DNA from: Sphingobacterium multivorum
Lineage (GTDB): Bacteria > Bacteroidota > Bacteroidia > Sphingobacteriales > Sphingobacteriaceae
Assembly (NCBI RefSeq): GCF_900457465.1
Contig: NZ_UAUU01000002.1
Coordinates: 744,001 to 808,000 of the forward strand
DNA: 64,000 bases
Reading direction: 5' to 3'
The position numbers and the translations under genes were made by a program. This document shows, piece by piece, positions 57,304-64,000 of this stretch; positions within the stretch are counted from its first letter, which is position 1; each line of letters opens with the position of its first letter. Below the pieces are notes generated by a model. It saw nothing but the letters and a program-made list of their open reading frames with translations, was not told the DNA's origin and did not search any database.

Positions 57304-58059
57304 CTAAAATTCGTCATCCTTAGTTTCCAGAAGATTATCTAGCCAGACGTGATAAAGTGCAATTCTTCGATCAAGATCCCGATAGAAAAAATAGCGTTTA
57401 TTGAGTTCCTGCAAATCCATTATAAATCGTTTAAAAAAAGATGTATTACGATATTCCCAATCAATAAGGCCGCCGTAACCGTCATGGACACGATGAATAA
57501 ATCCCAAAACTGGATTATAAGTGGCTTTATCGAGGTGCATTGCAGCTAAAAAATCAGGTGTTGATGCCTGCAGCATCATGGTATTGATATAATGCGATGG
57601 ATGAACGGAATTCATAATGCAGGTCAGCAGAAAATCCTTACTCAATTTAAAGTATATGTTTTCATCTAAATAGATTCGATCTTTAAGCATTACCTTTTTA
57701 GCAAAAAGATCATAAAGCTGCGCAGTAATAATACGTCCTCTATTTCTACGTTCGCCGGTACTATAATTTCTATTGACTGCTAATTTTACCTGACGTCGCA
57801 ATAATTTCATCCCCACATCCCTGTCATTATCTTTGAATTCGATCTTCAAACAATTATGGTCTTTAGGAATTTTATCGTTGATAAAACGTATAGCCCTAGT
57901 CGAAATATTATAGCTCGAATTATCTTTAAAATTCTGATCTATAAAAGAGTAATGATCTAGAAACAATTGAATAAAAGCTGGCACAGCGATACCAAAAAGC
58001 TCACATATTAACCGAAAATTTCGTGGTACCTTTAAAGGTACTCCTATTATATCTTCCAT
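57304..58059 (-). CDS. Hypothetical protein, SNF2-linked cluster
   Basis: A soluble basic-to-neutral protein of 251 residues, no signal peptide. N-terminal VPRNFRLICELFGIAVPAFIQLF shares F-x(3)-C-x-LFG with the gene at 56805. The middle is charged (KLLRRQVKLAVNRNYSTGERRNRGRI) and the end is rich in aromatic residues (DLQELNKRYFFYRDLDRRIALYHVWLDNLL). Not recognised. The ATG lies 14 nt after the stop of the preceding gene, so it is in the same transcription unit. Confidence 0.65.
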   Translation of the reverse strand: MEDIIGVPLKVPRNFRLICELFGIAVPAFIQLFLDHYSFIDQNFKDNSSYNISTRAIRFINDKIPKDHNCLKIEFKDNDRDVGMKLLRRQVKLAVNRNYSTGERRNRGRIITAQLYDLFAKKVMLKDRIYLDENIYFKLSKDFLLTCIMNSVHPSHYINTMMLQASTPDFLAAMHLDKATYNPVLGFIHRVHDGYGGLIDWEYRNTSFFKRFIMDLQELNKRYFFYRDLDRRIALYHVWLDNLLETKDDEF

Positions 58060-58073
58060 ATTTTTAATATCTT

Positions 58074-58727
58074 TTATTTATGTGCGATATAGCGGAAGCC
58101 AAAACTCTTGGCTTTAGTTTTCCGCAGCGGTGCACTCCCTTTCTTTCCTACGAACACGCCAATTTCATGCATCAAGCTTTTTATGCAAATTTTTTCTCCC
58201 AGATACTTTTCCGCATAACGCCATAGTTCAAGCGGTGTTCTATATTTCTTAAAATAATCCATCTCGATAAGCTTACCCAAAACGATTTCCACTACCATGC
58301 AATCGCATGCGAACTGTTCAGCTTGGGCTGAATCTTCTACCCTGATTTCCTCCATTAATTGAAAAAAAGTCATAGTTTCAACGGAATTAATAAAATATTC
58401 CATTTGATAATATCGAATAGCCTTTTCTTCCCAAATCGTCAACTCAAACTGATAGCTTGTTTTATTATCAAATTTATTGATATCCACTTTCCTGCGGTTA
58501 AACACCCAATTAAGATGCACCATAACTTCAAGATTTCCGGACGGGATTTTAAGTTCTTCCATTTCCTTAACATAGGTTTGCTCTTGTCCCATTAAGAAAG
58601 CCATTTCTTCACGGGTAAAACCGCAGCTGATCCGATTTAATATCAGGAGATAAATAATACCCGCATAGTACATGGAAAATTCTGCGCGAAATCTCTCTCG
58701 GTGAATATCATTAATTAAATTTTGCAT
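58074..58727 (-). CDS. Hypothetical protein with HTH-like N-terminus, SNF2-linked cluster (paralogue B)
   Basis: A protein of 217 residues from ATG 58727, chosen because GGAGGA precedes it closely and it then overlaps the previous gene by only 17 nt; an open frame to 58820 is rejected. The N-terminus FSMYYAGIIYLLILNRIS followed by CGFTREEMAFLMGQEQTYV resembles a Cro/CI-type helix-turn-helix. It aligns with the neighbouring protein at 58711 in two blocks: G-(W/F)-x-x-E-E-(L/M)-x-FL-(V/M)-G, and P-x-x-L-(F/W)-R near residue 170. DNA binding is inferred only. Confidence 0.65.
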   Translation of the reverse strand: MQNLINDIHRERFRAEFSMYYAGIIYLLILNRISCGFTREEMAFLMGQEQTYVKEMEELKIPSGNLEVMVHLNWVFNRRKVDINKFDNKTSYQFELTIWEEKAIRYYQMEYFINSVETMTFFQLMEEIRVEDSAQAEQFACDCMVVEIVLGKLIEMDYFKKYRTPLELWRYAEKYLGEKICIKSLMHEIGVFVGKKGSAPLRKTKAKSFGFRYIAHK

Positions 58728-59400
58728 GCTCCTCCTTTCGATCAACCGGATAAAAAGAATACCTTCCTTCCACATTTCTGACGACCAACCTGTTTTGCTG
58801 AATGAGTCCATACGGCACATTTTTCAAATGCCTTGGATAAATCTGGAGATGAACCTGTCCCGTTTCCTTAACTTTCCGAAACAGTTGCCAAGGAGCTGCA
58901 CCATGCCCAAAGAATTCCAGACCCAATAGCCCTTCAATCTTTTGGCGCACATGTAACATCGCATCCGATTCAAGCTGGACATCTTTTTCAGCTTTCCATT
59001 CCTCAAATTGCAATGCAATTGAAGACTTTTTTTGCGAGACAAACTGCCAAGGAATTTCGATAGAATAATGCCACCTGACCTCGTCCTCTTCAATATGAAG
59101 ACGGACGAGACGTTCTTCGGTAACTTCATATCTTTCGCGATGGAATTCCATCGGTTCAATGCATGAGCTCATGTATATTCGATCCAGCAAGATCGATTCC
59201 TGGGTCAAAAAACTTCGTACCTGATACATTTTTTCAAAGTCTAAATATGCATGATCAGGTCTACCAACCAAGAACGACAGTTCTTCAGGTCTCCAGCCCT
59301 TTTCTATTCTCCGTTTTAGATAGGTGTACCATAGTTGAAAATCGTGCGAAAACATCATTCCCCCATAGGATGCTTTTTGTGGAGATACTTTTTTGATCAT
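58711..59400 (-). CDS. Hypothetical protein with HTH-like N-terminus, SNF2-linked cluster (paralogue A)
   Basis: A protein of 229 residues from ATG 59400 (MIKKVSPQKASYGG), 16 nt after the SNF2 stop. A longer frame reaching 59442 would overlap the helicase and is less likely. FSHDFQLWYTYLKRRIEKGWRPEELSFLVGRPDHAYLDFEKM parallels paralogue B and looks like a helix-turn-helix variant. The centre has charged beta-strand pattern (RLVRLHIEEDEVRWHYSIEIPW). KIEGLLGLEFFGHGAAPWQLFRKV matches KLIEMDYFKKYRTPLELWRYA in B. No known function. Confidence 0.65.
   Translation of the reverse strand: MIKKVSPQKASYGGMMFSHDFQLWYTYLKRRIEKGWRPEELSFLVGRPDHAYLDFEKMYQVRSFLTQESILLDRIYMSSCIEPMEFHRERYEVTEERLVRLHIEEDEVRWHYSIEIPWQFVSQKKSSIALQFEEWKAEKDVQLESDAMLHVRQKIEGLLGLEFFGHGAAPWQLFRKVKETGQVHLQIYPRHLKNVPYGLIQQNRLVVRNVEGRYSFYPVDRKEEHAKFN
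58730..58738 (-). promoter_or_regulatory. Strong Shine-Dalgarno sequence before paralogue B
   Basis: On the minus strand AAAGGAGGAGC precedes ATG 58727. Strong anti-16S complementarity is unusual in Bacteroidota. It lies inside the end of the upstream gene, with a short 2-3 nt gap to the ATG, consistent with coupled re-initiation. Confidence 0.5.
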
Positions 59401-59416
59401 TATAGTGTACAATTGG

Positions 59417-61483
59417 TTATTCAAATAATTTAAGCAGCTCATCTTTACTGATCGATTTCATTAGATTAGCCTCATCTAAAATCAGTCCTTCGGATATTCG
59501 TTTTTTACTTTCTTGAAGGGCTAAGATGTGCTCCTCAACGGAATCCCGACAAACAATCTTATAAGCCATCACATGCTTTTCTTGCCCTATTCGATAACAA
59601 CGATCTATCGCCTGTGCTTCGGCAGCAGGATTCCACCAGGGATCCAAAATATAGACATAGTCGGCAGCCGTTAGATTTAAGCCGGTTCCTCCCGCTTTAA
59701 GGCTAATGAGAAACACACGGCATTCGTCCTCGTTCTGAAATCTTTCGACCGCATTTTGCCGCTGATCTTGATTCATCTTACCATCAAGGTAGACATAAGC
59801 TATTCCCTTATTTTCGATTCGTTGAGCCACCAGCTTAAGCATGGAAGTATACGCCGAAAAGAGAAGAATCTTATGATTTGGAGCTACTTCATCCATGATC
59901 TCATCAATAAAATCCAATTTAATAGATTCATGACCGAAGCCGCCATCTTTCATCAGAATGGGGGAGTTGCAAAGCTGCCGTAGTTTTTGCAGCGCCTCGA
60001 TCGCTAAAAATTTGGATTTCGTGGAATCAGCGCTATTCAGATTATTTTCAATCTCTCCCTTGAATATTTTTCTGACCTTATCGTATATTTTCCTTTGCTC
60101 TGGAAGCATATCCATATAGAGAATTGTTTCGGTCTTTTCAGGAAGGTCCAAAGCAACCTGTTTTTTTGTACGCCGAAGAATAAAAGGTTGAATCATCTTT
60201 TGGAGGCCAAGGGTAGTTTCTTGCGCTGTATTTTCATCTTTGATCCCCTTATAGGTGTTATTAAAATTGCCATAAGTTCCAAAAAAACCCGGATTGACCA
60301 TACTCATTTGTGCATAGATATCCTCCACGCCATTTTCAATCGGTGTTCCTGTCATCGCTATGCGATAGCAGGATTTTAGCTCAGTGAGCGATTTAAATCT
60401 TTTTGAATTACGATTTTTCACCGCCTGCGACTCATCTAAAATCATGTAACTAAAGGACTGGGATTTAAGAAAATCAAGCTCCATCATAACTGTTCCATAG
60501 GTCGTAATCAAGATGGATTCGTTCTCTATTTCTGTGATTTCCCTCCTTTTTTGTCCATGATAAATAGCAGTCCGACGATTTGGGGAAAATTTCTTAAATT
60601 CTGACAGCCAATTGAATAGTAAGGAATTGGGTACAATAATAATTGAGGGGGCCGCCTTTGGATTATTTTGATAGAAATATTCCAAAAGCGTTATTGCCTG
60701 TAAGGTTTTCCCTAATCCCATATCATCAGCCAAGATACCGCCCCATTGAAAATCACTTAAGAATACCATCCAGCTAAATCCTGCCTGTTGGTAAGGGCGC
60801 AACTCTGCCTGGATCTCTTTCGGAACATCCAACAGGGCTATTTCATCCGTATTCAACAGTTTCTTTCGACGTTCAGCTAGGCTATTTTGAATAATACGGG
60901 GATCAATTCGATCCAGCCGTGTTTGGAAAGATAGCAATTGGGCTGAAGTGAGTTTAAGACAGTCGGTTTCAACCAGCGCATAATTAAACAGCACATCAAA
61001 TAATGCTTTATCTGAGGCTTTAATATATCCGAAAGATTTATCTGCCAATTGGATGCTACTGTAGTCATTTATGATCTTTTCTTCAAACTCTCCCGGTAAA
61101 TAGGTCGTTGTTCCAAATTTGAAAATCATGTAAATGGAAAATACATTATTGTCCTGACGAATATCCAATACTTCCCATTTCAGTTGGTGTGGCAGCAAAT
61201 AAGCTCCCTTTGAAATATTGTTCAGAATAGTTTTGTACCCCTTGCTCTTACATTTTTTTATAAATTCATACAGTCTATTTCTGTTGCTATGCGCCTGCCA
61301 TTCCAAGCGCTTAACCATTCTATTGGTGCAGCTTTTCAAATTTGGCAACTGAGCTTCAATAAAGGTATTAAACTCATGCTCGCCAACAAGATCTCTCTCC
61401 GTATACAGGCAGGTTCCATTTTCCGGTTTTAAAATCAAGTTTCCTCCATATGGAATTACATATTCTTCCTTTTCACTCAGCAT
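59417..61483 (-). CDS. SNF2-family DEAD/DEAH-box helicase, 3' part left by IS66 insertion
   Basis: The C-terminal 688 residues of a bacterial SNF2 ATPase. Motif I ADDMGLGKT (Lys259), motif II LDESQ (Asp350, Glu351), TGTPIENGVEDI (motif III), and in lobe two LFSAYTSML, SLKAGGTGLNLTAADYVYILDPWWNP and DRCYRIGQ (motifs V-VI). A partial SNF2-associated domain precedes the ATPase. Full-length relatives are ~950-1100 residues. Here the 5' part lies beyond an IS66 element: the ATG at 61483 is created at the target duplication, and the frame joins precisely with 63755-64000 if the element and one 8-bp repeat are removed. The remaining ATPase may still be made from a new start, but the gene is disrupted. 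Confidence 0.9.
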   Translation of the reverse strand: MLSEKEEYVIPYGGNLILKPENGTCLYTERDLVGEHEFNTFIEAQLPNLKSCTNRMVKRLEWQAHSNRNRLYEFIKKCKSKGYKTILNNISKGAYLLPHQLKWEVLDIRQDNNVFSIYMIFKFGTTTYLPGEFEEKIINDYSSIQLADKSFGYIKASDKALFDVLFNYALVETDCLKLTSAQLLSFQTRLDRIDPRIIQNSLAERRKKLLNTDEIALLDVPKEIQAELRPYQQAGFSWMVFLSDFQWGGILADDMGLGKTLQAITLLEYFYQNNPKAAPSIIIVPNSLLFNWLSEFKKFSPNRRTAIYHGQKRREITEIENESILITTYGTVMMELDFLKSQSFSYMILDESQAVKNRNSKRFKSLTELKSCYRIAMTGTPIENGVEDIYAQMSMVNPGFFGTYGNFNNTYKGIKDENTAQETTLGLQKMIQPFILRRTKKQVALDLPEKTETILYMDMLPEQRKIYDKVRKIFKGEIENNLNSADSTKSKFLAIEALQKLRQLCNSPILMKDGGFGHESIKLDFIDEIMDEVAPNHKILLFSAYTSMLKLVAQRIENKGIAYVYLDGKMNQDQRQNAVERFQNEDECRVFLISLKAGGTGLNLTAADYVYILDPWWNPAAEAQAIDRCYRIGQEKHVMAYKIVCRDSVEEHILALQESKKRISEGLILDEANLMKSISKDELLKLFE

Positions 61484-61489
61484 AGCTTT
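61482..61489. repeat. Target-site duplication of the IS66 element (left copy)
   Basis: ATAGCTTT occurs here and again at 63755-63762, directly flanking the ends of the IS66 element. Eight base pairs is the usual duplication length for IS66. Confidence 0.9.
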
Positions 61490-61548
61490 GTATCCATTCT
61501 ACCAAGTACATATTGACTTAGGTCGGCTCAGTGGTTAGCTTTGCTGTT

Positions 61549-61833
61549 ATGAACAACCTTCAAGAAAAACGTGAGCGTATGCTGTCTATGATAGCAGACT
61601 GGCAACAGAGCGGAAAAAGCAAGAAAGCGTATTGCACGGAAAATGGGATCAAGGAAGCGACTTTTTATTATTGGTTTTCGCGCAGTAAAGAAAATGACAC
61701 TACCGGAGGGAACTTTATCACAATCGACAACGCGCCCCGAAGGAACGATGTTGAGATTATCTATCCCAACGGTGTGCGTATAAAGGTCGAAAATGATCTT
61801 GCCCTTGTATCACAGCTGATCCGTCTGTACTGA
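61549..61833 (+). CDS. tnpA: IS66-family accessory protein TnpA
   Basis: A protein of 94 residues with the helix-turn-helix typical of IS66 TnpA (MIADWQQSGKSKKAYCTENG, IKEATFYYWFSR) and the basic-to-acidic tail that ends IRVKVEND-like. ATG 61549 is preferred to an in-frame GTG at 61531. Its stop overlaps the ATG of tnpB by one base, which implies coupled translation. Confidence 0.85.
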   Translation: MNNLQEKRERMLSMIADWQQSGKSKKAYCTENGIKEATFYYWFSRSKENDTTGGNFITIDNAPRRNDVEIIYPNGVRIKVENDLALVSQLIRLY

Positions 61834-62171
61834 TGTTTGCACTGGGGTCATCGCACCGCTTTTATCTTTACGATGGGTTTTGCGATATGAGAAAGTCATT
61901 CGACGGGCTCTGTGGATTGATCAGTTCGGGGATGGGTCGTCAGGCTACCAATGGTGAGGTTTTCGTATTTCTGAACCGTAGCCGTACGCATATGAAACTG
62001 CTGCACTGGGAACAAGGAGGCTTTGTCCTTTATTATAAGCGTCTGGAGAGCGGAACATTCATGCCGCCGAAGGTAAAAAACGGAGAATTGTCCTGGAGCG
62101 ACCTGGTACTGATGGTCGAAGGGATACAGGTGGTAAAAAGTATTCAAAAAAGACGTTTTTCTTTACCTTAA
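61833..62171 (+). CDS. tnpB: IS66-family accessory protein TnpB
   Basis: A protein of 112 residues, of the family with DGFCDMRKSFDGLCGLI near the start and FVFLNRSRTHMKLLHWEQGGFVLYYKRLESG in the middle. It is required for IS66 transposition alongside TnpA and TnpC; its biochemical role is unclear. TnpC starts 49 nt later. Confidence 0.93.
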   Translation: MFALGSSHRFYLYDGFCDMRKSFDGLCGLISSGMGRQATNGEVFVFLNRSRTHMKLLHWEQGGFVLYYKRLESGTFMPPKVKNGELSWSDLVLMVEGIQVVKSIQKRRFSLP

Positions 62172-62220
62172 AAATGGACTTAAAATAGGAATAAAGGTAT
62201 CTTTTGAGTATCTTTAGGGT

Positions 62221-63738
62221 ATGGAAACAGCACTGGAAAACCTATCAAAAGAAGACCTTCTGAAAATGGTTTCCAGTATGTCCAAACAGAATGAACTCCT
62301 CCATCAGGAGCGTGAGATTCTTTCACAGGAGCGTGATTACCTGAAAGCTCAGGTGGAGATGCTTCAGCGTATGCAGTTCGGACAGAAGCGTGAGCGCTTT
62401 GAAGGCGATCCTGATCAGACGATGCTCCCTTTTAATGCAGAGCCTGCTGAAGCAGAGCAGCAACAGGAAGAAATCAAAGAAAAGATCGAGTATGTCCGTA
62501 AACGTCCCAATCATAAAGGACGCGCTAAATTACCTGCCCATCTCCCTGTAGTCGAGATCGAGATACACCCTGAAGGAGACCTTTCCAAAATGGTCTGTAT
62601 CGGCAAGGAAATTACCGAGGAACTGGAGTGCGAGCCTGCAAAGTTCTATATCAAACGTTACATCCGTTATAAATATGCAGCTAGAAACGGAAATGGCGTA
62701 TCCATCGCCGAACTGCCTGAACGGGTCATCGATAAAGGAATTGCAGGGCCGAGCTTACTGGCGATGATATTGGTAGGTAAATATCAGGACCACCTTCCGC
62801 TATACCGGCAAAAACAGATCTTCGCAAGGGAAAACATACAGATCCCATCCTCAACCATCGAAGGATGGACCAGACAGGCCCTGGAAAAACTGGAACCATT
62901 ATATGAACAGCTGGTCTTCGATACCAAATCTCAGGGCTATCTGCAGGTTGATGAGACCCCTATAAAAGTACTGGACAGCGATAAAAAAGGAGCTGCCCAT
63001 CAGGGGTACTTTTGGGTCTACCATTCGCCTTTGGATAAAACGGTACTGTTCGATTATAACCCTTCCCGTGGTGGTCATGTACCTAAATCCATGCTGGATA
63101 ACTTTAAAGGATATCTGCAGACGGATGGGTATGCGGCCTACGAAAAGTTTGGCAAAAAGAAAGACATCACCCATCTGGCCTGCTGGGCACACGCACGCCG
63201 TGAGTTTGAGAAGGCCCTAAAGAATGACCCGGCAAGGGCCCAAAAGGCACTGCTGATGATACAGGAACTTTATAAAGTTGAGCGAAAAGCCAAAGAAGAA
63301 AAGTTATCACCCGATAAGATCAAGGAGCTGCGGCTGAAAGAATCGCTCCCGGTTATCAACGAGCTGGGCAAATGGATCTTTGATGAAATAAAGGACACCC
63401 TGCCCAAAAGCCAGATCGGGAAGGCTATGGCCTATGCATACGTACGTTGGGACATGCTCTCGGAATATCTGCGCGACGGGAATCTGCAGATTGACAATAA
63501 CCTTATCGAGAATGCCATTCGCCCTGTTGCTCTGGGACGCAAAAACTGGCTGTTCGCCGGAAGCCATGAGGCAGCACAGCGATCAGCAATGATCTACTCT
63601 TTCTTCGCTATCTGCAAAAAGCATGAGGTGAACCCATTTCTGTGGTTAAAACATACGCTAATGAATATAGCGTCAATAAACCACAAGAATATAAAAGAGC
63701 TTTACCCACAGAACTTCAAAAAATCAACTGATATGTAG
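62221..63738 (+). CDS. tnpC: IS66-family transposase TnpC
   Basis: A DDE transposase of 505 residues. An N-terminal coiled coil (about 22-52, MSKQNELLHQEREILSQERD) is followed by the IS66 DDE domain, with Asp244 in LQVDETPIK, Asp302 in LQTDGYAAY and Glu430 in DNNLIENAIRP. The usual IS66 zinc-binding segment is not obvious here: Cys residues are only Cys126 and Cys137 in that region. Intact, so the element may still be mobile. Confidence 0.93.
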   Translation: METALENLSKEDLLKMVSSMSKQNELLHQEREILSQERDYLKAQVEMLQRMQFGQKRERFEGDPDQTMLPFNAEPAEAEQQQEEIKEKIEYVRKRPNHKGRAKLPAHLPVVEIEIHPEGDLSKMVCIGKEITEELECEPAKFYIKRYIRYKYAARNGNGVSIAELPERVIDKGIAGPSLLAMILVGKYQDHLPLYRQKQIFARENIQIPSSTIEGWTRQALEKLEPLYEQLVFDTKSQGYLQVDETPIKVLDSDKKGAAHQGYFWVYHSPLDKTVLFDYNPSRGGHVPKSMLDNFKGYLQTDGYAAYEKFGKKKDITHLACWAHARREFEKALKNDPARAQKALLMIQELYKVERKAKEEKLSPDKIKELRLKESLPVINELGKWIFDEIKDTLPKSQIGKAMAYAYVRWDMLSEYLRDGNLQIDNNLIENAIRPVALGRKNWLFAGSHEAAQRSAMIYSFFAICKKHEVNPFLWLKHTLMNIASINHKNIKELYPQNFKKSTDM

Positions 63739-63754
63739 TTCATAGGCCGGATAC

Positions 63755-64000
63755 ATAGCTTTCAATTCGAAATTTAAATGATCATCGTCGTCTTTCTCCA
63801 CCACAACCTTAAATTGAGGCACATGATGAGCGGTATTAGAAATAAAAACTGTATCCTTGTTTAAAGGTTCAAGGTCTATGTGAAAGGATGTTGACAATGG
63901 AATCAACATACGCGTAAAGAAGTCTTCATAGTCCCGCTTTAACACCGTTATTTTAGTAGAAATACTGTAAAAGAAACGTAATAGAAACTCCTTTTGAAGA
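63755..64000 (-). pseudogene. SNF2-family helicase, 5' part separated by IS66 (runs off the window)
   Basis: The minus-strand frame is open from the window edge through FLLRFFYSISTKITVL, DYEDFFTRMLIPLSTSF and KDDDDHLNFELKAM, the last being encoded across the target duplication. Removing the IS66 element and one ATAGCTTT gives NFELKAMLSEKEEYVIPYGG in frame with the helicase part at 61483. With the element in place the frame enters IS66 and stops at 63724. The true start lies beyond 64000. Confidence 0.8.

Larger units (their letters stand above)
61490..63754 (+). mobile_element. IS66-family insertion sequence
   Basis: 2265 bp. The ends are imperfect inverted repeats: left GTATCCATTCTACCAAGTAC, right (reverse complement) GTATCCGGCCTATGAACTAC, both continuing into ACATAT or CATAT. 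It encodes TnpA, TnpB and TnpC in order on the plus strand. The flanking ATAGCTTT duplication defines the boundaries. It lies in the SNF2 helicase gene and opposes its transcription. Confidence 0.92.

Noticed and set aside
1..64000. CRISPR arrays, tRNA or rRNA genes
   Set aside because: No regularly spaced repeats with variable spacers, and no cloverleaf or rRNA-like sequence, were seen on either strand.

Overview
The window reads as a chromosomal stretch of a Bacteroidota bacterium, most likely Sphingobacterium or a close relative. The evidence is five SusC/SusD outer-membrane uptake pairs in 64 kb, an ECF sigma/FecR pair controlling an STN-containing SusC, promoters of the Bacteroidota -33/-7 type, few strong Shine-Dalgarno sites, and many secreted glycan-degrading enzymes. 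The genus is inferred from protein style; no rRNA or other marker is present.

Layout. (1) 0.1-15.6 kb, plus strand: two tandem, homologous cassettes of ROK repressor, SusC and SusD, the second followed by a GH29 alpha-L-fucosidase and a sialidase-fold lipoprotein. Each ROK gene has a near-perfect inverted repeat overlapping its -33 element, so fucosylated-glycan uptake looks controlled by a local sugar-sensing repressor. (2) 15.7-28.8 kb: a small lipoprotein, a GH3 beta-glucosidase, then a minus-strand locus of ECF sigma, FecR, STN-SusC, SusD, metallophosphoesterase, GDPD phosphodiesterase and lipoprotein, suggesting a phosphodiester-containing substrate. (3) 29.3-32.5 kb: a TonB-dependent receptor and a small beta-barrel protein. 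(4) 32.8-48.2 kb: a glycosaminoglycan locus with SusC/SusD, a heparinase II/III-family lyase, a GH88 unsaturated glucuronyl hydrolase, a chondroitin AC-type PL8 lyase, a sulfatase and a Gfo/Idh/MocA oxidoreductase. Two nearly identical IS1182-family elements in direct orientation bracket the PL8-to-Gfo/Idh part. (5) 50.0-56.2 kb: a fifth SusC/SusD pair with a DUF218 protein. (6) 56.4-64.0 kb: small proteins of unknown function in an apparent operon with an SNF2-family helicase gene. That helicase gene is split by an IS66-family element with an exact 8-bp target duplication.

Two features cut across the window. First, about thirteen one- or two-base frame disruptions, mostly in homopolymers, are concentrated at 5.8-15.6 kb and 46.5-48.4 kb, all in plus-strand genes. 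They are either sequence errors or recent decay; otherwise the reading frames are well kept. Second, terminator hairpins are unusually clear, including one whose palindrome encodes the C-termini of two convergent genes and a matched inward-facing pair at the ends of the IS1182 elements. I saw no tRNA, rRNA or CRISPR array.
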